The notes under the pieces are model-generated. The model worked only from the letters and a program-made list of their open reading frames with translations, did not search any database and was not told where the DNA came from. DNA of 64,000 nt from Notoacmeibacter ruber (GTDB lineage Bacteria > Pseudomonadota > Alphaproteobacteria > Rhizobiales > Rhizobiaceae), in contig NZ_RCWN01000001.1 of the NCBI RefSeq assembly GCF_003668555.1, positions 2,641,501-2,705,500 of the forward strand, written 5' to 3'. The stretch's first letter is position 1; every line of letters begins with the position of its first letter. The translations under genes and the position numbers were made by a program. This document shows positions 1 through 9,064 of the stretch, piece after piece.

Positions 1-1037
1 GCGGCGGGGCAGAGAGGGCGATCACCCGTTATTCCAAGATTTTGCACGATGCTGGCTACGAGATCGTCGTTATCACGCTGTCGGACCGTAAGAATTTCGT
101 CGTTCCGGACTTTATCCGGCATATCGTTCTGCCACAGATCGAGTCCGGTCTTTTTCAGCGTCGGAGAAGGGTCCAGGCGCTCTGGGACACCATCACCGAA
201 CTTGGCGGGCCGGAGAGTTTCTCCATCAAGGTCTCCTGCCTTCTGCCTGCCGACAAGGTCGTCGCCAGACTGCCCGAATGTGGGTTCATTTACCGCATTG
301 CCGGCAATCATTTCACCGAGCTTCTCGAGGGCGGGCGGATTCGCCATTTGCCGAGACGCAGACGCATTCAGCGTCTCTATGGCGACAAGCCGCTACTCTG
401 TGTATCCAGTGCGATGGAAGAGTCCGCGCGCCGCCTGTTCAAAAGAAGCGACCGCCAGATCCGTACGATCTACAATCCGTTCGACTTCGAGGCGATCCGG
501 ACTTTATCGACCCAGCCGGATCCGGACATTCCGGGCGAAGACTATATCATCCATGTGGGCCGCAGCGCCGAGCCGAAGCGCCACGACATTCTGCTGAGGG
601 CTTACAAGGCGAGCGGCGTTGACCGCAAACTCGTTCTCCTTGGCAAGGTAAAGGATCATGTCAGGGATGATATCCGAGCCCTCGGGCTTGAAAACGATGT
701 CATCTGCATACCCTACCGGGACAACCCCTACCCTCTGATCCGTGGCGCCGACGCACTTATTCTCTCGTCCGATCGCGAGGGCCTGCCGGGTGTTCTGATC
801 GAGGCGCTTATCGTTGGAACATCCGTCGTGAGCACGGACTGTCCCTTCGGCCCATCGGAGATATTGCAGGGCGAGCAGCGCGCCTTTCTGGTTCCCAACA
901 AGGATATTGATGCGCTCGCAAACGGAATCCGGCAGATTATCGCCGAACCGCCGCATCTTCGGGGCGATGAAATAGCCAAATTCAGAGACGATCGCTTTCT
1001 GACAGAGATAGTGAGTTTCGTCGGCGATCTCTCCTGA
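1..1037 (+). CDS. Glycosyltransferase family 4, 5'-truncated by the window edge
   Basis: The open frame already runs from base 3 and reads GGAERAITRYSKIL, the N-terminal GGAER motif of GT-B glycosyltransferases, so the true start lies left of the window. Further along are the GT4 hallmarks HVGRSAEPKRHDILL (start of the C-terminal Rossmann domain) and SSDREGLPGVLIEAL with the EX7E-type acidic pair that binds the nucleotide-sugar donor. The enzyme would transfer a sugar onto a lipid-linked or nascent polysaccharide at the cytoplasmic face of the membrane. The GT2 gene follows 26 bp downstream on the same strand, so this is one operon of surface polysaccharide synthesis. Donor and acceptor cannot be told from sequence. 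Confidence 0.88.
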   Translation, partial: GGAERAITRYSKILHDAGYEIVVITLSDRKNFVVPDFIRHIVLPQIESGLFQRRRRVQALWDTITELGGPESFSIKVSCLLPADKVVARLPECGFIYRIAGNHFTELLEGGRIRHLPRRRRIQRLYGDKPLLCVSSAMEESARRLFKRSDRQIRTIYNPFDFEAIRTLSTQPDPDIPGEDYIIHVGRSAEPKRHDILLRAYKASGVDRKLVLLGKVKDHVRDDIRALGLENDVICIPYRDNPYPLIRGADALILSSDREGLPGVLIEALIVGTSVVSTDCPFGPSEILQGEQRAFLVPNKDIDALANGIRQIIAEPPHLRGDEIAKFRDDRFLTEIVSFVGDLS

Positions 1038-1063
1038 GGCGTCACCGAGTTCCGAGAGGGAGT

Positions 1064-2008
1064 ATGAGTGGATCAGAAGAAATGACGGTTGCAGTCACGC
1101 TCTGCACCCGCAGGCGGCCCCAGATGCTGAAACGCTGTCTGGAGAGTCTTCTTCCCCAGTTGAGTTCCCGACCGGGGAACTCCGTTCTGGTGGTCGAGAA
1201 CGATGATGCCGAAAAAGTCCGGCCTCTTGTTGAAGGAATCGCCGGCCAGTATCCGGATGTCGCAGTCCGATATCTGTTCGAGCCCCGTCTGGGCATCCCC
1301 CATGCGCGCAATTGCGCCCTCGAAAATGCGTTGGGGACGGATGTCGACTGGATCGGCTTTATCGATGACGACGAGACAATTGAACCGGGCTGGTATGACG
1401 CGATGGTATCAGCAGCCGCGGCGCTACCCGAAGCCGACGTGCTGAACGGTCCCGTGCTCTACAAGGCAAACGACCCCATGCCGCCGTGGAAACCGAAGCG
1501 ACGAGCGAACGGCCGGCAGACGGGAGATGTCATCAAGGGCTTCGTCGCGACCAACAACACACTTCTCCGCCGTCAATGGATCGTTCAGAACGCCCCCGAG
1601 CTCCGCTTCGACGAGCGATTGAAATTCAGTGGCAGTGAGGACAAAGCGTTCTTCATGACGGCCACATCAATGGGCTGTAAGATACGCTATGTGGCCGAGG
1701 CTTGTGTTACAGAATGGGTCCTGAGCGATAGGCTGACACTCGAATGGCTTCTTGCCGACAAGTCGCGGGTGGCTTCAAACGACGTTATGCGCCATCGGCT
1801 TGCGCATGGCTGGGGGTCGGCCGCGTTCCGCTTCGGTCCGAAAGCTGCGGGCCTCTATGCGGAGGGTCTCTGGCACGGCATGCTTGGCACCGAAAAGAAT
1901 GGCGTTAAGGGCCTCAAGGGAAAGATACGGCGCGCTCGGGCGGCCGGCTTCGCTCGCTCGCTATTCGGTCTTCCGGAAGAATTTTATAAGAACATCTCCG
2001 GTCACTAA
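1064..2008 (+). CDS. Glycosyltransferase family 2
   Basis: 314 aa, ATG preceded by GAGAGGGAG at a good distance. The N-terminal half is a GT-A fold: VAVTLCTRRRP at residues 9-19, a central FEPRLGIPHARN motif (72-83) and the metal/nucleotide-binding acidic cluster IDDDE (100-104). The C-terminal third is variable, with no clear membrane segment. This arrangement is typical of glycosyltransferases in exopolysaccharide and O-antigen loci. It lies between a GT4 gene and a polysaccharide pyruvyl transferase, which fits stepwise assembly of a decorated repeat unit. Substrate not determinable. Confidence 0.88.
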   Translation: MSGSEEMTVAVTLCTRRRPQMLKRCLESLLPQLSSRPGNSVLVVENDDAEKVRPLVEGIAGQYPDVAVRYLFEPRLGIPHARNCALENALGTDVDWIGFIDDDETIEPGWYDAMVSAAAALPEADVLNGPVLYKANDPMPPWKPKRRANGRQTGDVIKGFVATNNTLLRRQWIVQNAPELRFDERLKFSGSEDKAFFMTATSMGCKIRYVAEACVTEWVLSDRLTLEWLLADKSRVASNDVMRHRLAHGWGSAAFRFGPKAAGLYAEGLWHGMLGTEKNGVKGLKGKIRRARAAGFARSLFGLPEEFYKNISGH

Positions 2009-2012
2009 GTTG

Positions 2013-2084
2013 GGCACCTCGTGATGAGGGCCGCCATGATGCGCACGGCGATTGAAAGACCATTTATCATCGTCAGGAGGTGCC
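2013..2084. repeat. Imperfect inverted repeat between two polysaccharide genes
   Basis: GGCACCTC at 2013-2020 is matched by GAGGTGCC at 2077-2084, with an inner GATGA/TCATC pair at 2023-2027 and 2067-2071. It lies in the 143-bp gap between the GT2 and pyruvyl transferase genes. It could be an mRNA stem-loop that attenuates the downstream gene or a small element remnant. No U-tract follows, so it is not an intrinsic terminator. Confidence 0.4.
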
Positions 2085-2151
2085 GCCGCGCGCAAAGTTG
2101 TTTCGTGGCTAGAACAGAACAGTGCCGACGGCGTGCGGCAAGGAGTTGCGG

Positions 2152-3021
2152 TTGAAACTGATCCACTGGATATCGAAGCGCGGCAATTTCGGCGACGATC
2201 TCAACCCTTGGCTGTGGGATCGGATTTTGCCGGGCTGGCGTACGATCTCGCCCGAGACGATTTTCTTCGGTGTGGGTACGCTGCTCCATGAACGAAGGAT
2301 GAGCGGCTTTCGGGTACAGAAAACACTGATTCTTGGATCAGGTGTTGGTTACGGCGACGTTCCCACCATACCTCCGAATTTGAATTGGGACATTCGAGCG
2401 CTGCGCGGCCCTGTAAGCGCTTCGCTGCTCGGGCTGGATGAGTCTCTCGGCATGATCGACCCTGCCTATTTGATAGGCGATTTTGACGAATATCGGTTAC
2501 AACGGTCTCGTCAGAGAAACGTGTGCTTTGTTCCTCATTATTCGACGATCCAGGACTACGGCTTGGAGGATCAGTTCGCAGCGAGCGATATACGTTTGGT
2601 CAGCCCTTCCGACGATTTCTTGAATGTTATTGAAAACATATATAGCGCATCACTTGTCGTGACCGAATCTCTTCACGGAGCGATAGTAGCTGATTGTTTT
2701 TCAATACCATGGATTCCGGTGCAGATACATGAGCGATTCAATGCATCGAAATGGAATGACTTCACATCATATTGCGAAGAAAAGAATATCATTAAGTTCG
2801 AGACCTTTATTCGTCATCTTCCGCGACGTTTAGGGCCTGTCTCAACACGGAAATTTCGACATCGCGCCATTGTCGGACATGAAAGAAGATTGATCCGACC
2901 TTTCATAGAAGAATGTGCGAAACTCGACGGACGATTGGCTGAGAGAAAAGTGATAGACGAAAAAAAGAGACGATTTGAAGAAACCGTCAGAAAAGTGAAA
3001 TTGGATTACAGAATTAATTGA
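2152..3021 (+). CDS. Polysaccharide pyruvyl transferase family protein (TTG start)
   Basis: About 289 aa. A GTG at 2122 is in frame, but the TTG at 2152 has AAGGAG six bases upstream and gives a start KLIHWISKRGNFGDDLNPWL, so it is preferred. The GNFGDDL motif near the N-terminus, GVGTLLHE, the IRALRGPVSASLLG segment and TESLHGAIVADCFSIPW near residue 185 are characteristic of the PF04230 (ExoV/WcaK) family, which transfers pyruvate from phosphoenolpyruvate to sugars of exopolysaccharides. The last 400 bp are visibly more AT-rich than the neighbours, as is common for horizontally exchanged polysaccharide genes. It is the last polysaccharide gene in the window. Confidence 0.85.
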   Translation: MKLIHWISKRGNFGDDLNPWLWDRILPGWRTISPETIFFGVGTLLHERRMSGFRVQKTLILGSGVGYGDVPTIPPNLNWDIRALRGPVSASLLGLDESLGMIDPAYLIGDFDEYRLQRSRQRNVCFVPHYSTIQDYGLEDQFAASDIRLVSPSDDFLNVIENIYSASLVVTESLHGAIVADCFSIPWIPVQIHERFNASKWNDFTSYCEEKNIIKFETFIRHLPRRLGPVSTRKFRHRAIVGHERRLIRPFIEECAKLDGRLAERKVIDEKKRRFEETVRKVKLDYRIN

Positions 3022-3095
3022 CATGGTTGATGGTCGCCAAACCCGCCCTGTCCGTCTGGCCAGGCTGAAGAAAATCACGAAGAAAGCCCCGACAC

Positions 3096-3995
3096 TTGAT
3101 CCTCGCCGCCCTCTGGCCCGTCTTTGCCCTGATTGCCATCGGCTTCGTCCTGCGCCGCGCCGGTTTTCCCGATCCGGCATTCTGGCCGGCAGCCGAGAAA
3201 TTGAACTACTTCATTCTTTTTCCGGCCCTTTTGATCCGGAGCCTTTCGCGCGCGCCTCTGGATGATCCGGCCATTTTGAGCCTCGGCGGTGCCATTCTAG
3301 CCGTCATCGTGATCGTGACGGTGCTACTGGCCGGAATGTCTCGCCTGAGGGGATGGGAGGCCAGCCGGCACGGCCCGCTTCTTCAGGGATTGATCCGGTT
3401 CAACACCTATCTCGGCCTCGCCGTGGTGGGATCGATAGGCGGCGCGGATGCCGTGGCCCGCGCCGCCGTTCTCCTCGCCATCGCGGTGCCGACCGTCAAT
3501 ATTTTCTCGGTTCTCGCCCTGGCGGGTGGGCGTGACGTCGGACTGGCCATGCTTCTTCGCCCGGTCCTCTCAAACCCGCTCATCATAGCGTGCATTATCG
3601 GCATCGTGCTCTCCCTCACGGGAATAGGGCTACCGCCCGGCAGTGCGGAGATCATAGGATTTCTGGCGCAGGCAAGCCTGCCGCTCGGCCTGCTTTGCGT
3701 CGGGGCTGCCTTGAAGCCCAGCATGGCACGGGGGGAATCGGCCACCCTTCTGACCAATTGCGCAGGCCGGCTGCTGGCGATGCCGTGCCTGGCCTTTGTG
3801 ATCGGCTACCTCTGGGGGCTCGGCCAGACGGAGATGCTCGTTCTGATCACCTTTACCGCCATCCCGACCGCGCCGACGGCCTATGTTCTGACCACGCAGA
3901 TGAAAGGTGATGGCCCGCTCATGGCCGGTCTCACGACAGCGCAGACCGCGCTCGCGGCGCTGACGCTGCCGCTGGTTCTCTATATGATTCAGTGA
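3096..3995 (+). CDS. AEC (auxin efflux carrier) family permease
   Basis: 299 aa, almost entirely hydrophobic with about ten membrane segments; the N-terminus LAALWPVFALIAIGFVLRR and the following FPDPAFWPAAEKLNYFILFP are typical of PF03547 members such as malonate-type permeases. Such proteins export or exchange small organic anions across the inner membrane; the substrate is unknown. The start used is TTG at 3096 with only a weak GAAGAAAG upstream, so the exact start is uncertain. It is convergent with lptE, 25 bp apart. Confidence 0.8.
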   Translation: MILAALWPVFALIAIGFVLRRAGFPDPAFWPAAEKLNYFILFPALLIRSLSRAPLDDPAILSLGGAILAVIVIVTVLLAGMSRLRGWEASRHGPLLQGLIRFNTYLGLAVVGSIGGADAVARAAVLLAIAVPTVNIFSVLALAGGRDVGLAMLLRPVLSNPLIIACIIGIVLSLTGIGLPPGSAEIIGFLAQASLPLGLLCVGAALKPSMARGESATLLTNCAGRLLAMPCLAFVIGYLWGLGQTEMLVLITFTAIPTAPTAYVLTTQMKGDGPLMAGLTTAQTALAALTLPLVLYMIQ

Positions 3996-4020
3996 CGGCA
4001 AGCGCCTGGGCAGACTTGTT

Positions 4021-4581
4021 TTACTTTACGACGATCTGAGGCGCCACATAAGTCTTCAGCTTGCCATTGATCGCCAATACAACAATGCGCGCCAGTTCGC
4101 GGGCTGCATCCTCCTCGGCATCTTCCTGGGCTGCCCGAAGGGCATAGAGCTGCGTCGACCGGTCATACTGCGCGAAAGCCCGCCGTCGACCGGAAGTGAT
4201 GACCTCATCGGTTTCGACATTGACGAGTTCGTAGTTCGCCCGCAGTTCGACTTGCCCGGCAAAGGTGCGGTTGATTTCGCCATCGGCCACCGGTGCGGTG
4301 TTCGAGACCCGGTTTTTCCTCTCCAGCACGATATCGAGGCGGAACGGAGCGCCGACAGGCTGGCTTCGACCACCATTGATGAGGAAGACCAGTTCGTCGC
4401 GCAGCATGAAGGCAGGGCGATCGGGACCGGAAACGTCAGCGACCTCGATCGGCAGACGATTCATCGTCGCACTGCCCGACGTTCCATAGAGCGGCTGAAC
4501 CGAGCATGCGGCAAGTGTCAGAAGCGCACAGATTCCGGCCAGTCTGGAAAGAACGGAGCTCGCGCGATCAGACAACCACAT
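4021..4581 (-). CDS. lptE: LPS-assembly lipoprotein LptE
   Basis: 186 aa. Signal peptide with lipobox LTLAAC around residue 25, followed by SVQPLYG, the conserved start of mature alphaproteobacterial LptE. LptE plugs the LptD barrel and helps deliver lipopolysaccharide to the outer leaflet of the outer membrane. The reading frame overlaps the 3' end of leuS by 14 bp on the same strand, the usual leuS-lptE order in this group, so the two are cotranscribed and probably translationally coupled. Confidence 0.88.
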   Translation of the reverse strand: MWLSDRASSVLSRLAGICALLTLAACSVQPLYGTSGSATMNRLPIEVADVSGPDRPAFMLRDELVFLINGGRSQPVGAPFRLDIVLERKNRVSNTAPVADGEINRTFAGQVELRANYELVNVETDEVITSGRRRAFAQYDRSTQLYALRAAQEDAEEDAARELARIVVLAINGKLKTYVAPQIVVK

Positions 4582-7177
4582 TGACGATTCTCCCCGGCAC
4601 CACGATCACCTTCTTCGGCGCGCCACCATCCAGCATCTTCTGAACGGCGTCGAGACCCAAGGCGGCCGCTTCCACGTCCGCCTTGTCCGCATTTTTGGCG
4701 ACTGTGACATCCGCGCGCTTTTTGCCGTTCACCTGAACCGGCAGCGTGATGGTATCATCCTCGATCAGCGCTTCATCGTAATCGGGCCAGTCGGTTTCGG
4801 CCACCATCGTGTCATGGCCCAGCATCTGCCAGCACTCTTCGGCCAGATGCGGCATCATGGGCGCGAGCATGGCGATGAGCTTGTCCGCCGCATCGGCAAG
4901 GGCCGCGACGGTCGGCTCGTCCGCCTCACCCTTGGCCGCTGCCTGCAGCGGATTCGACAGAATATTGACCAGTTCGTAGAGACGAGCGACAGCCTTGTTG
5001 AAGGCGAGCTTCTCGATATCCTCGCCGACAGCCTTCACGGTGCGGTGCGTCGCCTTGGAGATCGCGGCGGCGTCTCCCTCATTGGCGGCCGCTCCGGCCA
5101 CCGGCTTAAGCACCGGGGCCGCTTCCGACAGGAGGCGCCAGACGCGCTGCACAAAGCGATGCGCGCCTTCCACGCCGCCTTCGGTCCAGATGACGTCGCG
5201 CTCCGGCGGGCTGTCCGAAAGCATGAAAAAGCGCGCCGTATCGGCACCATATGACGCCAGTATCTCGTCAGGATCCACCACGTTCTTCTTCGACTTCGAC
5301 ATCTTCTCGATGCCGCCGATGGTTACTTCCTCGCCAGAAGACAGGAGAACGGCCCGGCGTTGCTCCGCCTCGCCCTCGATGCGCACCTCTGCGGGCGTCA
5401 CATATCCGCCGGCCGACTTGTACGTCTCGTGCACGACCATGCCCTGCGTGAAAAGGCCCCTGAAGGGCTCCTTCAGATCGAGATGGCCCGTCAATTTCAT
5501 GGCGCGCGTGAAGAAGCGCGAATAGAGCAGATGCAGGATCGCGTGCTCGATCCCGCCAATATACTGGTCGACAGGCAGCCAGCGATTGGCCACATCGGGT
5601 TCGGTCGGTGCATCGGCATGCGGCGCGGTGAAACGGGCGAAATACCACGATGAGTCCACGAACGTATCCATCGTGTCGGTTTCGCGCTGAGCCGGCCCGC
5701 CGCATTTCGGGCAGGCGACCGCGCGCCATGTCGCATGACGGTCAAGCGGGTTGCCCGGCTTGTCGAAAGAAACGTCGTCCGGAAGTTTGACCGGCAGATC
5801 TTCCTTCTTCAGCGCCACCGTGCCGCAGCTCTCGCAATGGACGACCGGGATCGGGCAGCCCCAATAGCGCTGGCGCGAAATGCCCCAGTCGCGCAGCCGG
5901 AACTGGGTCTTCGCTTCGCCCCAGCCCTTCTCGACATAGAGCGCAAGCGTCTTCTCCATCGCCTGCTCGCAACTCTGCACCGTTCCAGGCTCGCCGTGCC
6001 AATGCACATAGCGAACCGTTTCGGTTTTCGCTGGCGTGTACGCTTCTGTTCCGATCTCGAAATCATCCGCCTCGACCGGTTGAAAGACGATCGTGACCGG
6101 CAGGTCATATTTGCGCGCAAAATCAAGATCGCGCTGATCGTGCGCAGGGCAGCCGATAACGGCGCCCGTGCCGTAATCCATCAGGACGAAATTGGCGATC
6201 CAGAGCGGAAGCGTGAAATTCGGATCGGCAGGATGGGTGACGCGAAGACCGGTATCGTAGCCGAGTTTTTCTGCTGTCTCGATCGCTTCCGCCGATGTTC
6301 CGATCTGGCGGCATTTCGCAGTGAAGGCCGCCACCTTCGGATCGTCCTGCTCCATTGCTTTTGCCAGCGGATGGTCGGGCGAGATCGCGGCGAAGGTCGG
6401 TCCCCACATCGTATCCGCGCGAGTGGTGAAAACAGGCAGGCTTGGAAACCCGTAGGGCGAATCCGGCAGACCGAATTCGAACGACAGCCCCTCGGACTTG
6501 CCAATCCAGTTCTTCTGCATCGTCCGGACTTTTTCGGGCCAGTTGGGCAATTCATCGAGCGACGCCAGCAGGTCGTCCGAGAAATCGGAAATCTTGAAGA
6601 ACCACTGCACCAGTTCGCGCTGTTCGACCTCGGCGCCCGAGCGCCAGCCCTTGCCGTCGATCACCTGTTCGTTGGCCAGAACCGTCATGTCGACCGGGTC
6701 CCAGTTGACCCGGCTTTTCTTGCGGGTGACGAGCCCGGCTTCCAGCATGTCGAGGAACAGCATCTGCTGGCGATGGTAGTAATCGACGTCACAGGTTGCG
6801 AATTCGCGGGACCAGTCTAGCGACAGGCCCATGCTTTTCAGCTGGCTGCGCATCGTGTCGATATTGGCGTAGGTCCACGTTCCCGGATGTGTCTTGTTGG
6901 CCATGGCCGCGTTTTCCGCCGGCATGCCGAACGCATCCCACCCCATCGGATGAAGCACTGCAAACCCTTTGGCCCGCTTGTAGCGCGCCACGACATCACC
7001 CATCGTGTAGTTGCGCACATGGCCCATATGGATGCGGCCGGAGGGATAGGGAAACATCTCCAGCACGTAGTAGGTTTCGCGCGGATCGTTCTTGTCGGTC
7101 TCGAAGAGCTTGTTCTCGTCCCAGGCGGTCTGCCATTTCGGCTCGACGGTACGGGGATTGTAGCGCTCGGTTGCCAT
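4568..7177 (-). CDS. leuS: Leucyl-tRNA synthetase
   Basis: 869 aa, full length for bacterial LeuRS. Class I signatures are present: [12 protein letters not shown] (HIGH motif) near residue 51 and KMSKSKKN near residue 627. Between them lie the CP1 editing domain ([12 protein letters not shown]) and zinc-ribbon cysteines (CESCG, CPKCGG). It charges tRNA-Leu and hydrolyses mischarged products. Divergent from the YggS-type gene across about 110 bp, which must carry promoters for both. Confidence 0.97.
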   Translation of the reverse strand: MATERYNPRTVEPKWQTAWDENKLFETDKNDPRETYYVLEMFPYPSGRIHMGHVRNYTMGDVVARYKRAKGFAVLHPMGWDAFGMPAENAAMANKTHPGTWTYANIDTMRSQLKSMGLSLDWSREFATCDVDYYHRQQMLFLDMLEAGLVTRKKSRVNWDPVDMTVLANEQVIDGKGWRSGAEVEQRELVQWFFKISDFSDDLLASLDELPNWPEKVRTMQKNWIGKSEGLSFEFGLPDSPYGFPSLPVFTTRADTMWGPTFAAISPDHPLAKAMEQDDPKVAAFTAKCRQIGTSAEAIETAEKLGYDTGLRVTHPADPNFTLPLWIANFVLMDYGTGAVIGCPAHDQRDLDFARKYDLPVTIVFQPVEADDFEIGTEAYTPAKTETVRYVHWHGEPGTVQSCEQAMEKTLALYVEKGWGEAKTQFRLRDWGISRQRYWGCPIPVVHCESCGTVALKKEDLPVKLPDDVSFDKPGNPLDRHATWRAVACPKCGGPAQRETDTMDTFVDSSWYFARFTAPHADAPTEPDVANRWLPVDQYIGGIEHAILHLLYSRFFTRAMKLTGHLDLKEPFRGLFTQGMVVHETYKSAGGYVTPAEVRIEGEAEQRRAVLLSSGEEVTIGGIEKMSKSKKNVVDPDEILASYGADTARFFMLSDSPPERDVIWTEGGVEGAHRFVQRVWRLLSEAAPVLKPVAGAAANEGDAAAISKATHRTVKAVGEDIEKLAFNKAVARLYELVNILSNPLQAAAKGEADEPTVAALADAADKLIAMLAPMMPHLAEECWQMLGHDTMVAETDWPDYDEALIEDDTITLPVQVNGKKRADVTVAKNADKADVEAAALGLDAVQKMLDGGAPKKVIVVPGRIVNVVV

Positions 7178-7286
7178 GGTCAGGGCTTTTCTATCTGTTC
7201 ATTGCGGGCGGATAATCGGCGGATGCTTGACCATGCTTTGCGAAAAGGGTCAACCGCCGCGTCAAGGTTGAGCGGAAGGAAGCGCA

Positions 7287-7964
7287 ATGGACGGCAGTCT
7301 GGAAAATTTCAACGAGGTTGTACGCTCCATCCAGCAGGCGGCAGAAGAAGCTGGCCGCCCCGCCTCCGATATCACGCTGATTGCCGTATCGAAAACGCAT
7401 GATGCGGACACCATCCGCCCGGTGGTCGAAGCTGGCCAGCGCGTCTTCGGCGAAAACCGGGTGCAGGAAGCGCAGGGCAAATGGCCAGCACTTCGCCAGG
7501 ACTACCCCGACATCGAACTGCACCTGATCGGACCGCTGCAAAGCAACAAGGCTGCCGACGCCGTTGCCTTGTTCGACGTCATCGAGACCGTCGACCGCGA
7601 AAAGATCGCCAGGGAACTGGCGAAGGAGATCGAAAAACAGGGCAAGGCCCCTCGCCTGCTCGTGCAGGTCAATACGGGCAAGGAAGAGCAGAAAGCCGGC
7701 ATCATGCCTGAGGATGCAGTCGCCTTTGTCGCCCGATGTCGCGATGAGTACGGGCTGGTGATCGACGGGCTGATGTGCATCCCGCCCGTCGATGAAAATC
7801 CCGGCCCGCATTTCGCCCTTCTGGAAAAGCTGGCAGGAGAAGCCGGCGTCTCGACGCTTTCCATGGGCATGAGCTCCGACTACCAGACCGCGATCGCATT
7901 CGGCGCGACCCATATCCGCGTAGGCTCCGCCATCTTCGGCGCGCGGGACGACGGACAGAAATAA
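7287..7964 (+). CDS. YggS/PLPBP-type pyridoxal phosphate homeostasis protein
   Basis: 225 aa, the normal length. The fold-type III PLP barrel is recognised from ITLIAVSKTH (PLP-linking lysine near residue 36), FGENRVQEA, LHLIGPLQSNKA, LVQVNTGKEEQK and the C-terminal LSMGMSSDYQTAIAFGATHIRVGSAIFG segments. The family has no known enzymatic turnover and buffers PLP and amino-acid/keto-acid pools. ATG preceded by GGAAGGAAG. Monocistronic, divergent from leuS. Confidence 0.93.
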   Translation: MDGSLENFNEVVRSIQQAAEEAGRPASDITLIAVSKTHDADTIRPVVEAGQRVFGENRVQEAQGKWPALRQDYPDIELHLIGPLQSNKAADAVALFDVIETVDREKIARELAKEIEKQGKAPRLLVQVNTGKEEQKAGIMPEDAVAFVARCRDEYGLVIDGLMCIPPVDENPGPHFALLEKLAGEAGVSTLSMGMSSDYQTAIAFGATHIRVGSAIFGARDDGQK

Positions 7965-8095
7965 TCCCCTGCGGTTTGTGGTGAACCGCAACACGCGGAT
8001 AAGAAGGCCGTCGACCTTTTTTCAGCGCCCGCACGATATTTCCCAAATCACTTTCCCCCTTGACCAAGATTGGGCGCACAGCTACAGCCATAATT

Positions 8096-8113
8096 GTTAT
8101 GTTATAACATAAC
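8096..8113. promoter_or_regulatory. Zur-type operator (perfect 18-bp palindrome)
   Basis: GTTATGTTATAACATAAC is an exact palindrome, 19 bp before the zinT-like start codon. It contains the ATGTTATAACAT core seen in Zur boxes of Gram-negative bacteria. Its position over the likely promoter suggests repression of the downstream gene by zinc-loaded Zur. Confidence 0.72.
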
Positions 8114-8132
8114 TATTGAATGGAGCGTAGGA

Positions 8133-8810
8133 ATGAATAGCAATTCATGGAAACACACGGCACTCGTGGCCATCGCGGCACTGCTTCTTGGCGGACCGGC
8201 GCAGGCGGAAGACAGGAAAGGCGATAACTCGTCAGCCCATGCGCATGGCCACTCCCATAGCGACGCTGAGCCGAAGAACGATATTGGCAAAGGCTATTTC
8301 GAAGACAGCCAGATCAAGGACCGGACACTGGCCGACTGGCAGGGCGACTGGCAGTCCGTATACCCCTATCTGCAGGCCGGCACGCTTGACCCCGTCATGG
8401 CGCACAAGGCCGAGGCGGGCGAGAAGACCGCCTATGAATACAAAGCCTATTACGAGACCGGGTACCGGACGGATGTGAACCGCATCGTGATCGATGGCGA
8501 CAGCTTCACCTTCTATAAGGATGGAGAGACGTTGGCGGGCCGATATGCCGATGATGGCCACGAGACCCTGACCTACAAGAAGGGCAATCGCGGTGTGCGA
8601 TACATCTTCAAGAAGGTCTCGGGCGACGATGGCGCTCCCCGGTTCGTCCAGTTCAGCGACCACGCCATCGCGCCGGTCGATGCCGGTCACTTCCATCTCT
8701 ACTGGGGCGACGACCGAGCCGCTCTGCTGGAAGAAGTGACCAACTGGCCGACCTACTATCCCGCCTCATTAAGCGGCGCACAGATCGTCGACGAGATGAT
8801 GGCGCATTGA
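8133..8810 (+). CDS. ZinT-like periplasmic zinc-binding protein
   Basis: About 225 aa from the ATG at 8133, which has GGAGCG upstream; an in-frame ATT at 8094 lies inside the operator and is not the start. A signal peptide ends at GGPAQAED. Next comes a His-rich stretch (HAHGHSHSD) and the ZinT/AdcA C-terminal domain: LADWQGDWQSVYPYL, KAYYETGYRTDV, RFVQFSDHAIAP, HFHLYWGDD and NWPTYYP, which supply the histidine zinc ligands. ZinT hands zinc to the ZnuABC importer under starvation. No znu genes are in the window, so it is a separate Zur target. Confidence 0.9.
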   Translation: MNSNSWKHTALVAIAALLLGGPAQAEDRKGDNSSAHAHGHSHSDAEPKNDIGKGYFEDSQIKDRTLADWQGDWQSVYPYLQAGTLDPVMAHKAEAGEKTAYEYKAYYETGYRTDVNRIVIDGDSFTFYKDGETLAGRYADDGHETLTYKKGNRGVRYIFKKVSGDDGAPRFVQFSDHAIAPVDAGHFHLYWGDDRAALLEEVTNWPTYYPASLSGAQIVDEMMAH

Positions 8811-9020
8811 TCGGGCCCTGACTGCATTTGGCGATGCAACGGCTGGCGGCTTCACAGAACTGCCAGTCGTTTCTCATGGCTCATTCAATAGCGGCTGAGA
8901 CACATTCCACGCCTCACTTGTCGTGCGAGCGACCGGCACTCACCGAATGTCGAATTGGAGAGTCCTTCCGTCCGCGCTAAGTGTGGTGCCGGAAAGAGGG
9001 CGCCATGCGCCTGTCAGATC

Positions 9021-9046
9021 ATGCGTGGCGGCCCCCGCCACCGCAT
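9021..9046 (+). promoter_or_regulatory. 5'-leader hairpin before acs
   Basis: ATGC-GTGGCGG, loop CCC, then CCGCCAC-c-GCAT can form an 11-bp stem with one bulged C. It ends only a few bases before the strong GGAGGGAGG ribosome-binding sequence (9049-9057) of acs. It could influence initiation or mRNA stability; no known riboswitch is recognised. Confidence 0.35.
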
Positions 9047-9064
9047 ATGGAGGGAGGATGAATC

